A stretch of 64,000 nt of DNA from JBEKTW01 sp963727845 (GCA_963727845.1 CAVSHI010000003.1:682001-746000); one strand, 5' to 3'. Positions 52,886-61,918 are shown, numbered from the stretch's first letter. Program-made: numbers and translations. Notes: a model not told the origin generated them from the sequence alone.

Positions 52886-53651
52886 ATAATTTCACACTTG
52901 TCGATAAATATCGTTTTGATTATACGCTCTCCAAATTTCATTTTTTCAGTCTACCATGACAATGTCAACAGGTCTTCAGACTGCGAACACGACTGTGATA
53001 CACAAGATAAAGAATTGCATCTACCGTTTTGGGGGATAGCTTCAAGACTCGATGTTCAAGATATGGTTCGAACGTGTCCAAGCGACTCTCACCTTTGCGA
53101 GATTATCCGTTCCAAATAGGAGTTTGGCAATCCGCCTGGCGATTTCTGGCGTTTCTTTTGACATTCTTTCCCTAATATGAATAAGAAAGTCTCATTGAAG
53201 ACGGCGGATCACAACAAGAATTCTTTCGGAAACACCTACTCATCCCCCGTTCACTTTTCTGCTTTGATTAACCGAAATCAGCATAGGGGAAACAAGGATG
53301 TGTCACTCCGGATACCCTTACTTCCCATTGAACCGTCAGCGAGGCCGATTGCCAGGGAGAAGAGTCTCGCATGAAAGAAATCCGAACACTGTCATTTTAT
53401 GCATCGATGCGGCGCTTTTCAGCAAATCTTGTCTGTAAGTTATGAAAATCATGACAGATATTCAACCGGAAGGGGGCTCGTGACTGCCGTAGCAGATATG
53501 GGGGATCCAGCATCCGGTGCGCATCTAAAGAAAGGAGGATACGAGCATCCCGACGATCAATGGAGGGGCGGAAGGAAGGTTGTCATGCATTCGCCCAATG
53601 GCACCAGAATTACTTGATTGGTGATATGATCAATACGTCTTGGGGTAGCCG
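52886..53651. other. 766-base intergenic stretch without a clear gene
   Basis: Short open frames exist on both strands (for example a 38-codon minus-strand frame from 53164 beginning MSKETPEIARRIAKLLFG, and a plus-strand frame 53399-53617), but none is recognisable or has clear start signals. It looks like decayed coding DNA between the two methyltransferase genes. No hairpin or repeat family from elsewhere in the window appears here. Confidence 0.5.
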
Positions 53652-54350
53652 TCACGATTTCCTTCTTAGCTCAAAGACGATCTGCCTTCTGTTGTCATAT
53701 CGCTGATTGAAAAGATACGCTCTCGCCTTTGCCAATGGTATTCTCCATAATGGACGTCCCCACGCGCCCGGACATCGAAAAACCCACGTGCGAATTTCCA
53801 GACCTTTGCTCTTCAAGGAATCAAAAGTCCTTTCATCAAAAGTGGCTACATGCCATAAACCGAGTTTGGCACTTAACGGTTCTCCGTTGTGCAGCTCCAT
53901 ATATGGAACCATGATGTAAGTAATTTTGCTAAGACGTGCAAGATGCTCCACCATTTCCACATAATTTTCGATGTGCTCGATAAGATTCGAGCAGAAGATC
54001 ACGTCAAATGGCTGAGTCAGCTCATGAATTGATGATTGAAAGAACTTTGCATAGTCACCATATTCGATGCTGCAACGACGAACTGCCTTCGCTGAAACAT
54101 CGCAGCCCGCCAGCTGCGCCTCCGGGTAAGCGGTATGCAATACGGGCATTGAATCGCCGAGTGCACAGCCGACATCCAACAATGAGAACCGCCCGGTCAA
54201 CGGAATGTGCACGTGCTTGACAAAACATCGAGTTATTCGTCGACCAATGATCCGCCCTTTGTTCTTCTCCCACTCACCATTCTCAACAAAATGAGTGTCA
54301 ATTTCCGATGGGCGATTAGGATTTTCGGGACTCAGAATAAGTTCGGGCAT
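53652..54350 (-). CDS. Class I SAM-dependent methyltransferase
   Basis: A 232-residue protein: FSLLDVGCALGDSMPVL (motif I), LAGCDVSAKAVRR (motif II), FDVIFCSNLIEHIENYVEMV (motif IV) and ITYIMVPYME. It is similar in layout to the methyltransferase at 52193-52885 but clearly distinct in sequence. It probably modifies a sugar. A candidate promoter is at 54389-54417; this gene seems to start its own transcript because of the IS630 and repeat upstream. Confidence 0.85.
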   Translation of the reverse strand: MPELILSPENPNRPSEIDTHFVENGEWEKNKGRIIGRRITRCFVKHVHIPLTGRFSLLDVGCALGDSMPVLHTAYPEAQLAGCDVSAKAVRRCSIEYGDYAKFFQSSIHELTQPFDVIFCSNLIEHIENYVEMVEHLARLSKITYIMVPYMELHNGEPLSAKLGLWHVATFDERTFDSLKSKGLEIRTWVFRCPGAWGRPLWRIPLAKARAYLFNQRYDNRRQIVFELRRKS

Positions 54351-54388
54351 TTCATTTTGTTTGATGTTGTATCTCTTATGATTGAATT

Positions 54389-54417
54389 AATTTAGCTAAT
54401 TCCTCGACGAGATGCAA
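54389..54417 (-). promoter_or_regulatory. Candidate promoter for the methyltransferase gene
   Basis: Minus-strand TTGCAT (54417-54412), 17-base spacer, TAAATT (54394-54389), about 39 bases before the ATG at 54350. Confidence 0.45.
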
Positions 54418-54547
54418 AGGAAGGAAACGAATATCGCGATCAAGCTTCACAGCTCGCTATTCAACATTACCGGCAGATGTGTTGGATGCAGGAAACTCAA
54501 GGTAGTAACCTAACGGACCTTTGGCAGGCCCATGGCCGCAGTGGCTT

Positions 54548-54696
54548 CCTAGCAGGCTGTTGAAAAAGCATTCCTCCCGTCTTTGCGAGGAGCGCAGCGA
54601 CGAAGCAATCTCACTCTTTAAGGGAAGAAATCAGACTGCTTCGCGATGAAACTGCTCGCAGAGACACTCCCTTTTGTGTTTTTCAACACCCTGCTA
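54548..54696. mobile_element. MITE-like element with CCTAGCAGGCTGTTGAAAAA inverted tips
   Basis: Tips CTAGCAGGCTGTTGAAAAA (54549-54567) and TTTTTCAACACCCTGCTAG (54679-54697) are inverted with one mismatch. They enclose a CGTCTTTGCGAGGAGCGCAG...GACGAAGCAATCT hairpin, the core motif of the dispersed repeat family. The right tip is interrupted by the IS630 copy, whose insertion point is the TA of the terminal CTAG; the tip's last G's resume at 55866-55867. Confidence 0.65.
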
Positions 54697-55782
54697 GTGT
54701 CCTGGTCCTGAAATAACTTGGCAAAGTCGTTCGATCTTGGCAAATATGGAATCGGCTGTTGCAGTCCAGAGAAATGGACGCGACTTTGAATTGTAGTGCT
54801 CGACGAAGTTATTGATTTTGTTGATCAATTCTTTAACGCTGCGGAACGTACCGCGTCGAATAGCGCGTTGCGTGATGATATTAAACCAGATTTCGACCTG
54901 ATTGAGCCACGAGGAGTACGTTGGCGTGTAGTGGACATGGAAGCGCGGGTGCAGTGCGAGCCAGCGTTTGACCGACGGATGCTTGTGTGTGGCATAGTTG
55001 TCCACAACCAGATGAAGGTCGAGTGTGGATGGAACGCTCAACTCAATTTGTTTGAGGAAGCCGAGATACTCCTGATGACGGTGGCGCTTCTTGCACGAAG
55101 TAATGACTTCACCGCTAGCAATGTCGAGAGCGGCGAAAAGGGTTGTTGTTCCATGTCGCTTGTAGTCATGGGTAATACCTTCGACGTAACCCAGTCCCAT
55201 GGGAAGCATGGGCTGAGTGCGATCAAGGGCTTGGATCTGGCTCTTCTCATCAACGCACAAGACCATCGCTTTGTCCGGGGGATGAAGGTAAAGGCCAACA
55301 ATATCACGCACTTTCTCGACGAAGAACGGGTCAGCGGAGAGCTTAAAATGGCGCTGGCGGTGTGGTTGAAACCCAAAGGCTTGCCAGACTCGCAGAACGG
55401 TTTGATGCGATAGGTGGGTCACCGTGGCCATCGAACGTAAAGTCCAATGCGTGGCGTGTTTAGGTTTTGTTCGAAGTGTTCGCCGCACAAGGGATGCGAT
55501 TTTTTCGTCAGAGATCGATCGGGGCCGACCGGGCCGTAGTTCTTCATGTAACCCTGGCAGCCCATGGTTCAAAAACCGTTTTCGCCACAGACAGACGGAC
55601 TGCTGGCTCAAGTTAAGCTTGTCGGCAATACCAGAATTGGATACACCATTGGCAGCCATCAGGACAAGCCGAGCGCGGGTAACCAGTCCGTGTGGTAAGC
55701 TACGAGAATGGGCAAGTGAAATCAATTGTGCTCGATCCTGTTCCGAGAGCATGATGGGTTGTTTGGGACGTCCGTTTCTCAT
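54694..55782 (-). CDS. IS630 family transposase
   Basis: A 362-residue DDE transposase, apparently intact. N-terminal helix-turn-helix (SNSGIADKLNLSQQSVCLWRKRF), then a second HTH-like segment ('TVTHLSHQTVLRVWQAF'). The catalytic residues lie in AMVLCVDEKSQIQALDR (D), DLHLVVDNYATHKHP (D) and YSSWLNQVEIWFNII (E). The ATG at 55782 has TTGGAGAA just upstream. The stop codon (TAG at 54696-54694) is made from the target TA and the flanking G, so the element itself does not encode a stop. The gene runs to the tip of the element. Confidence 0.93.
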   Translation of the reverse strand: MRNGRPKQPIMLSEQDRAQLISLAHSRSLPHGLVTRARLVLMAANGVSNSGIADKLNLSQQSVCLWRKRFLNHGLPGLHEELRPGRPRSISDEKIASLVRRTLRTKPKHATHWTLRSMATVTHLSHQTVLRVWQAFGFQPHRQRHFKLSADPFFVEKVRDIVGLYLHPPDKAMVLCVDEKSQIQALDRTQPMLPMGLGYVEGITHDYKRHGTTTLFAALDIASGEVITSCKKRHRHQEYLGFLKQIELSVPSTLDLHLVVDNYATHKHPSVKRWLALHPRFHVHYTPTYSSWLNQVEIWFNIITQRAIRRGTFRSVKELINKINNFVEHYNSKSRPFLWTATADSIFAKIERLCQVISGPGH

Positions 55783-55866
55783 GGGTTTCTCCAATATAGT
55801 AAGGGATATACCCATGATACAAAAGAATTATGACTTATTCAAGTTATTTATGTTACAAGATACTAG
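54694..55866 (-). mobile_element. IS630 family insertion sequence
   Basis: A 1.17-kb element with imperfect 27-base terminal inverted repeats, left CTAGTGTCCTGGTC... (54694-54720) and right ...TTGTAACATAAATAACTTG-type (55840-55866), both ending in AAATAACTTG on their inner side. Both ends carry CTAG, matching IS630-family insertion at a TA inside CTAG. The pre-insertion site can be reconstructed as CCCTGC-TA-GG. Confidence 0.85.
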
Positions 55867-55913
55867 GTCTCGGGGGTATGCGGTCTATCCGGAATCTCTT
55901 CGAAGATCTCAGC

Positions 55914-57233
55914 TTACACTTTATGAATCGTGGTTTTCATATACGACCAAGCATCCTGAACTCTACTAGCAACATTAGACATCTTCAAGTGCAGTTGAGG
56001 TTTTAGCAGATTGACCAGAACGAACGTGACTACAAAGTTTGCTGCAACGTATCCAATACTCGTTCCCAATGCTCCCGCCATTGGAGTGAGCAGGAAGTAC
56101 GTTGGCAATGCTATTGCAACGAGGGCAAGTCCACTGTATAGTCCCTCTTTCACTTTCCCCATGCCAATCATGTAGCTCCCGGCAACGGTATTCCATGGGA
56201 CAATCAAGGCCAGCAAACTGAACATGCGCACGATTGAGGCGCCGCCATCGTACTTTCCTTTGTACAACAGATGGAGAATCTGTTGAGGAAAAAAGAACAT
56301 CGCCACACAAATCGGTATGAGAACGAGCACGGAGAAGCAGATGGATTTCTCCGCCACGGATGTGAGTTTTTCCGTCTCCTGCTTTGAATATGCCTTCGAA
56401 GAAAATGGGATGAGAAACATCTGGAGCACCTGAGCGACCATGTCGAACAAACGCGTAAGAACTTTTGCGGAGTTGTACATGGCCACCGCCACAACGCCCG
56501 CGAACGAGGTAACAAAGAAAATATCCAATTGTGAAAACAGAATATACGTAACGTTTCCGCCGGAGGTGTATTTCCCGAAATTCCACATCGCTCGCAACGC
56601 CTCTTTGTCCATCGAAAGCGAAGAGGACATCTCGCGCCATGTCAAAACAATCGACAGCAACGAAGAACAAGCGAGCATGAAAACGTTGATCGAGAGCATG
56701 TCGGATGCGCTATGAAAGATACCTGCACTCCGTGTCATGGAGACTGCGCCAAGAACGCCGAGAAAGTACACCGCGTCAATCCAGAATATACGCTCGACCC
56801 GGTATCTCGCCTGTAACAAACTGACGGCGAAATTGCGATAGTACGCTGCCACAAGAAGAAGTGGCAGGTAGCCAATCAGCGACACCAGATTTACCAAGTG
56901 TTGCTTATCGAGAAGGGCCGACAGGGCATCTTTGAAAACAACTGCGGCAACAGAAGTGAGCAAAAAGAAAAGAAATTGCAGGAGGAGACTTGAGACGACA
57001 TATTTTTCCGGTTGCCGGGTTTCAGCGACGAATTTCGTCAATGGCTGAAGGGCAAACGAAGTTGCTAACGCTGTAACAATGGCAAACATCGTCTGTATGA
57101 CTACAAATGCACCGAATTCTTTCTCGGGCAGCCCGCGGACAACAAGAAACACGAACCCGATACCGTAAATAGCCGGGAGCGCCTTGTCCGCAAATGCCCA
57201 CACTCCCTTGCCGATATGTTTTCCAAACTCCAT
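55914..57233 (-). CDS. Wzx-type oligosaccharide flippase (polysaccharide transporter family)
   Basis: A 439-residue integral membrane protein with about twelve hydrophobic helices, for example LPAIYGIGFVFLVVRGLP, FLFFLLTSVAAVVF and LVLIPICVAMFFF. The GKYTSGGNVTYILFSQLDIFFV segment and two-bundle spacing match MOP-superfamily flippases that move lipid-linked oligosaccharides across the inner membrane. It lies between the 177-bp array and the IS630 element; its gene order suggests it was once contiguous with the methyltransferase and downstream cluster. No clear ribosome site precedes the ATG. Confidence 0.88.
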   Translation of the reverse strand: MEFGKHIGKGVWAFADKALPAIYGIGFVFLVVRGLPEKEFGAFVVIQTMFAIVTALATSFALQPLTKFVAETRQPEKYVVSSLLLQFLFFLLTSVAAVVFKDALSALLDKQHLVNLVSLIGYLPLLLVAAYYRNFAVSLLQARYRVERIFWIDAVYFLGVLGAVSMTRSAGIFHSASDMLSINVFMLACSSLLSIVLTWREMSSSLSMDKEALRAMWNFGKYTSGGNVTYILFSQLDIFFVTSFAGVVAVAMYNSAKVLTRLFDMVAQVLQMFLIPFSSKAYSKQETEKLTSVAEKSICFSVLVLIPICVAMFFFPQQILHLLYKGKYDGGASIVRMFSLLALIVPWNTVAGSYMIGMGKVKEGLYSGLALVAIALPTYFLLTPMAGALGTSIGYVAANFVVTFVLVNLLKPQLHLKMSNVASRVQDAWSYMKTTIHKV

Positions 57234-57403
57234 GATTTTTCAGGTTATGATGACAGTGCCCGCAGGCCCCGGCCTGCGAACATACGCGGGGAATTCACCC
57301 TGGATAGCTTCAGCACGCGAAAATGATCTTCAATGTAGCGCTTTTGAGAGTGAGATGAAAATGAGGGCGAGGCAATCTGGACATGGCTAACATGGTCTCC
57401 CCT

Positions 57404-58523
57404 GCATCGACCAGATTGCTTCGTCGTCCCGAGAAAAGATTCGGGACTCCTCGCAAAGACAGGCAGGCAAACCCGTCTTTGCGAGCGAAGTCCGCTCTTT
57501 TCGGACGAGCGAAGCAATCTGAACGCCGACGGCCTCGCGCCCCGATCGCATCGTCTGGATTGTGAGCGCCTCTGGCGCCATGGCGCTTTGCGCCACTTCG
57601 TCGTCCCGAGAAAAGATTCGGGACTCCTCGCAAAGACAGGCAGGCAAACCCGTCTTTGCGAGCGAAGTCCGCTCTTTTCGGACGAGCGAAGCAATCTGAA
57701 CGCCGACGGCCTCGCGCCCCGATCGCATCGTCTAGATTGTGAGCGCCTCTGGCGCCATGGCGCTTTGCGCCACTTCGTCGTCCCGAGAAAAGATTCGGGA
57801 CTCCTCGCAAAGGCAGGCAGGCAAACCCGTCTTTGCGAGCGAAGTCCGCTCTTTTCGGACGAGCGAAGCAATCTGGACTCAGCATGCCACGCGTCCTGTT
57901 TGCACCGTCTGGATTGTGAGCGCCTCTGGCGCCATGGCGCTTTGCGCCACTTCGTCGTCCCGAGAAAAGATTCGGGACTCCTCGCAAAGACAGGCAGACT
58001 AACACGTCTTTGCGAGCGAAGTCCGCTCTTTTCGGACGAGCGAAGCAATCTGGACTCAGCATGCCACGCGTCCTGTTTGCACCGTCTGGATTGTGAGCGC
58101 CTCTGGCGCCATGGCGCTTTGCGCCACTTCGCCGTCCCGAGAAAAGATTCGGGACTCCTCGCAAAGACAGGCAGGCAAACCCGTCTTTGCGAGCGAAGTC
58201 CGCTCTTTTCGGACGAGCGAAGCAATCTGGACTCAGCATGCCACGCGTCCTGTTTGCACCGTCTGGATTGTGAGCGCCTCTGGCGCCATGGCGCTTTGCG
58301 CCACTTCGTCGTCCCGAGAAAAGATTCGGGACTCCTCGCAAAGACAGGCAGACTAACATGTCTTTGCGAGCGAAGTCCGCTCTTTTCGGACGAGCGAAGC
58401 AATCTGGACGTAGCACGCATGGCCTCCCCTGCATCGTCTAGATTGCTTCTCCGCCTGCGTCCCGACTACCGTCGGGACTACGGCGGATCGCAAAGACAGG
58501 TAGGCTAACGCGGGACTCGCAAA
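57404..58523. repeat. Tandem array of 177-bp composite palindromic units (five full periods)
   Basis: The marker GTGAGCGCCTCTGGCGCC recurs at 57562, 57739, 57916, 58093 and 58270, exactly 177 bases apart. Each unit contains TTTGCGAGCGAAGTCCGCTC, the hairpin CCGCTCTTTTCGGACGAGCG, CGAAGCAATCTG, a variable middle, GGCGCCATGGCGC, and CGTCCCGA...TCGGGACTCC. Two alternate middles occur: AACGCCGACGGCCTCGCGCC (first two units) and GACTCAGCATGCCACGCGTC (later units). The ends are degenerate half-units (57404-57500, 58400-58523). 177 is a multiple of 3, so long open frames run through both strands; I treat them as artefacts. Single dispersed copies exist at 18.4, 39.3, 42.4, 54.6 and 62.2 kb. Confidence 0.85.
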
Positions 58524-58552
58524 GACGGGTGGGTTTTTCCGGTGAGAAAACA

Positions 58553-58589
58553 AGTGCGACTCACCTTGACTTTCCAGGTGAGTCGCACT
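58553..58589 (-). terminator. Intrinsic terminator of the T9SS-LamG gene
   Basis: Stem AGTGCGACTCACC / GGTGAGTCGCACT (13 bp, 11-base loop), followed on the minus strand by TTGTTTTCTC. It begins 22 bases after the stop codon and also isolates the gene from the repeat array. Confidence 0.85.
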
Positions 58590-58611
58590 GATCTCTGATA
58601 AACGTAACGCG

Positions 58612-61600
58612 TTACTTCATCAGCACCATCTTTCTGACGGCCGTGTACGTGCCCGCAGCCATGTGACAGAAGTACACTCCGCTCGGCGAGTTCGACGCAT
58701 CCCACAGCGCCGTGTGGTAGCCCGCGGATTGCCGGCCCTGTACCAGTGTCGCAATTTCCTGTCCCACCAGGTTGTACACCTTGACCGTGACAAACGCGTC
58801 TTGCGGCAATGCATACTGTACCATCGTCGTCGGGTTGAACGGGTTTGGATAATTCTGCTCGAGCGCAAACTGCCCTGGAATATCGGATTTCACGCCTGCA
58901 TTCACGACAAAGTACAGCTTGTTGACCGCCTTGTCGGTCACAAGCACAGAGCCCGTGCCTGCAACGTTCGGCATGATCTCTCTACCGGTCGCGGCGTCCA
59001 TGAGCGCGAACACCGCCGATCCGGCATGTGCGAAATTCCACGAAATTTTCACAGGGTACGCCACCGCCTGGATGTCTATCTCGTACTGCTGCGGCCCGGT
59101 CCGGCCAACATCGTACAGTGCGACAAACTGGTCGCCTCCGAACCTCGCATCAAACGCTCCCAACGGCGGCACGGGCGGAGCGACGTAACGCGACGCGTCA
59201 AAACGGTCGCCCGCTTCCGGACGCGAAGCAACGTAGAGCGTCCCGGCATTCCCCTTTGCATCCGTAATATCGAGCCGGCTGAATCCCGCATCGTCTTGCT
59301 GGACTGCCGCCACCCGCATCGCTGCGTTGCCCGCCGATTCGTTCAGAACGAGTTTTCCGTCCGAGTTGACCTTCACCCAATAACCAAACATCGGAAGCAA
59401 CCTCACCGCAGAGCGGTATCCTCCCTGGTAATTGAAGTACTGCGATACAACGTTGTTCGCCGGGATCTGAATGATGTCTCCGATTGGCGTAGGCGCCGAC
59501 ACCGTGCCGAGCATGTTCCATCCCGCGGCAACGCTTACCGTATCCGTCGTGATCAGCGAACCGCTCACGCTGATGTTCTGCACGGTGTCGAACTTGATCC
59601 AGTATCCCACACCGTACGCGAGCGAATCCGACAGCGTGTAAGCGCCCTGGTATGCAAATGCCTTCGAGGATGCCGTTGGAAACAACTTTTTAACGCTCCG
59701 GTCGGGCACAGTGAGCGGGAGCGAAATCATGTTCCACGCAGGGAACACGCTTCCGACGAACGACGGCGTGTTGTTGTATACAATGACAAACGGCTGAGGG
59801 GATGTATCGGAAAGAACAAACGAATTCTGCACCCGCATGTTGACCCTGTAGCCGTTACCGTAGGACACCTCGTCCACAAGCTCGAGCGATCCGGGGGGCA
59901 GTGAGTTCGGATCCCATTGCAGGGTTATCGGGAATCCTCCCGGGCCGGGCTGGGCAGTGCCGATGTATTCATTTTGCGGATGGCCGCCCCCGAGCGTATC
60001 CTCGAGGTCGGCGAGAGAGCCCTGCGTCCCGCCGATCTGCCAGCGTGCATCAAAATCTCCTTTCGGCGGTTTCGGCGGAAGTTCCTGCTCCCCGAGCGCA
60101 GTATCGAGCCCGTCCGTGGCTCCCGGCATCGTTCCGAACTGCAGGACGCCACTGCCGTTGCCCGCATCCTGAACATGCAGAGCCACTATGAATTCTCCGT
60201 GCGGCATGTCGAACTGACTGGGTTCGAGCGCAACTTTTGAAATACGAACTTCATCGATGATGCCAGGAAACTCCCGCACACCTGGACCCCCGACAGCATG
60301 ACCATCCATATTCGTCCCAATATAAAAAACAGGCGTGTTTTGATATTGGATCGGTTGTGAAAATGCCGAACTATCTTGCAGGGTTCCATTCAGGTACGAC
60401 TTGACTACCGTAACAGTGTCTGCTCCATTAGTGGTGCGCTTATATACAAAAGCTACATGATAGAACTGATGGGTTGCATTGATTGTCATGCCCGGAGATA
60501 TGTTCGAGATAACGGGCAAGCCGACCCGGCAATCGAGTTGAATGTCCGCGCCACTTTTCAAGAATACATTGTAACCACCTCCATTCGGGTAGATGCCCGC
60601 ATTGGAAAGAACAATAGGCAACGCTTCTATTGACGGTGGCACAGGAGCAAACTGCAAGGTGTCCAATGAAATCCAAGCCTCGAGTGTAAACTCACTTGCC
60701 GGTTGCAAGGATGGAGAATTGGGAAGCTCGACATACGATGTCGAGCCGTCAAAATGTAGCGCAGAGCCAAACTTCCCCGGTACCCACTGACAGTTATGAA
60801 TCTGTCCATCATTGTGATACGGCGAAGCATCATGCAATATGGATCCACTCCCTTCGTCGAAATGCCAGAGAGCCACGACGGTATCCTGGGAAGAAATCGG
60901 AACAGCTGCAAGAGATGAAGTTGCATATCCTGTTTGCCACCGACCTGTCGAGGCCGACAGTGCACTATACCAGAGATGAAATGTGTCTTGCACAAAAACA
61001 AATGCCCCGGCGGCCATCGCTTCGTCGTCCCACGAACCCGGCGGGCCCTGGACGAAAACGGGATTATTCAAGTATTTTGTCCAGTGTGTTCCGTCCGACA
61101 ATGTTGCAAGGCCAATGTTCGATGAACAGCAGGCTTGAGTGGCCTGGAGGAGGAGCATGTAATAAGTTCCGTTCGCGAGTACAACGACGGGCTGCCCGAC
61201 GCCAAAGATGTCCCATCCCGCGCCGCTTCCTTGCACTACGGGATTGCTGGCATTTCGTGTCCACGTGAATCCGTCCGTCGAAGTCGCGAGACCGATTGCA
61301 TTCACATTGCCATCTCCTCCCGTGTACCACATGTAATAGGTAGTCCCAACGAGCACAACATCGGGATATCCAACACCTAGAGATTCCCACGAACCGCTTG
61401 CACCCTTTGAGAAAATCGGATTGCCGGCGTACTTCGTCCACGATATTCCGTCGGCCGATGTGGCGACGCCAAACGTACTTCCCCCGACACCCATCGCCAG
61501 GAAGTACATTTTGTATCCGGTATTGTCACGGATGACGCATGGACCGCGCAGGTCAGAGTCATAGGAACCCAATGTATCCGGATACATCACCGGTCCGGTG

Positions 61601-61875
61601 GAATCGATAAGCCATGTCGCCCCGTCGGTCGACCGCGCATGGTAGATAGCAAACTCTTCAGTGTACGTCGGATTCTTGCCCACAAACCACATGTCGTAGC
61701 GGGCATGCACGCTATCGTAGAGCACGGAAGGTTCCAATGCCAGTAAAAACTCTCCCGTGGCTTTAATGACCGGGTTCTGCGGAGATCGCTGCCAGACAAT
61801 CTGACTGAGGGAACTGTAGGAAAGAACAAAAACAAGAATGATGATGACACCTGCTGCAAACACAGAACGTTTCAT
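58612..61875 (-). CDS. T9SS-exported protein: GH43/GH130-like propeller, LamG domain, Por sorting domain
   Basis: A 1087-residue secreted protein. Signal peptide about 5-25 (VFAAGVIIILVFVLSYSSLSQ). Residues about 25-330 are propeller-like repeats in the style of GH43/GH130/GH32 hydrolases: ATSADGISWTKYAGNPIF, STDGFTWTRNASNPVV, ATLSDGTHWTKYLNNPVF. Residues about 335-555 are a LamG/concanavalin-like domain (ALWHFDEGSGSILHDASPYH, FTLEAWISLD). A long linker follows, then the T9SS C-terminal domain from about 1010: LEQNYPNPFNPTTMVQYALP and GVYFCHMAAGTYTAVRKMVL. It is therefore carried across the outer membrane by T9SS. The ATG at 61875 has AAAGGAG 8 bases upstream. No catalytic residues could be identified, so it may be a binding protein. 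Confidence 0.85.
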   Translation of the reverse strand: MKRSVFAAGVIIILVFVLSYSSLSQIVWQRSPQNPVIKATGEFLLALEPSVLYDSVHARYDMWFVGKNPTYTEEFAIYHARSTDGATWLIDSTGPVMYPDTLGSYDSDLRGPCVIRDNTGYKMYFLAMGVGGSTFGVATSADGISWTKYAGNPIFSKGASGSWESLGVGYPDVVLVGTTYYMWYTGGDGNVNAIGLATSTDGFTWTRNASNPVVQGSGAGWDIFGVGQPVVVLANGTYYMLLLQATQACCSSNIGLATLSDGTHWTKYLNNPVFVQGPPGSWDDEAMAAGAFVFVQDTFHLWYSALSASTGRWQTGYATSSLAAVPISSQDTVVALWHFDEGSGSILHDASPYHNDGQIHNCQWVPGKFGSALHFDGSTSYVELPNSPSLQPASEFTLEAWISLDTLQFAPVPPSIEALPIVLSNAGIYPNGGGYNVFLKSGADIQLDCRVGLPVISNISPGMTINATHQFYHVAFVYKRTTNGADTVTVVKSYLNGTLQDSSAFSQPIQYQNTPVFYIGTNMDGHAVGGPGVREFPGIIDEVRISKVALEPSQFDMPHGEFIVALHVQDAGNGSGVLQFGTMPGATDGLDTALGEQELPPKPPKGDFDARWQIGGTQGSLADLEDTLGGGHPQNEYIGTAQPGPGGFPITLQWDPNSLPPGSLELVDEVSYGNGYRVNMRVQNSFVLSDTSPQPFVIVYNNTPSFVGSVFPAWNMISLPLTVPDRSVKKLFPTASSKAFAYQGAYTLSDSLAYGVGYWIKFDTVQNISVSGSLITTDTVSVAAGWNMLGTVSAPTPIGDIIQIPANNVVSQYFNYQGGYRSAVRLLPMFGYWVKVNSDGKLVLNESAGNAAMRVAAVQQDDAGFSRLDITDAKGNAGTLYVASRPEAGDRFDASRYVAPPVPPLGAFDARFGGDQFVALYDVGRTGPQQYEIDIQAVAYPVKISWNFAHAGSAVFALMDAATGREIMPNVAGTGSVLVTDKAVNKLYFVVNAGVKSDIPGQFALEQNYPNPFNPTTMVQYALPQDAFVTVKVYNLVGQEIATLVQGRQSAGYHTALWDASNSPSGVYFCHMAAGTYTAVRKMVLMK

Positions 61876-61918
61876 GACACGCACTCCTTTCCCCAGGATA
61901 AGATAATTCGCCTTTCTA

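Noticed and set aside
57245..58508. Three long open frames (about 300-390 codons) on both strands across the tandem array
   Set aside because: The 177-bp period is a multiple of 3, so any stop-free frame repeats. The translated products are low-complexity copies (repeating RSEKSGLRSQR / FARPKRADFARKDG units) without start signals.
57404..58523. CRISPR array
   Set aside because: Repeat units of 177 bases with no unique spacers, and no cas genes in the window.
58663..59904. 413-codon plus-strand frame inside the T9SS-LamG gene
   Set aside because: It is antisense to the LamG/T9SS protein, arginine-rich with no recognisable domain.
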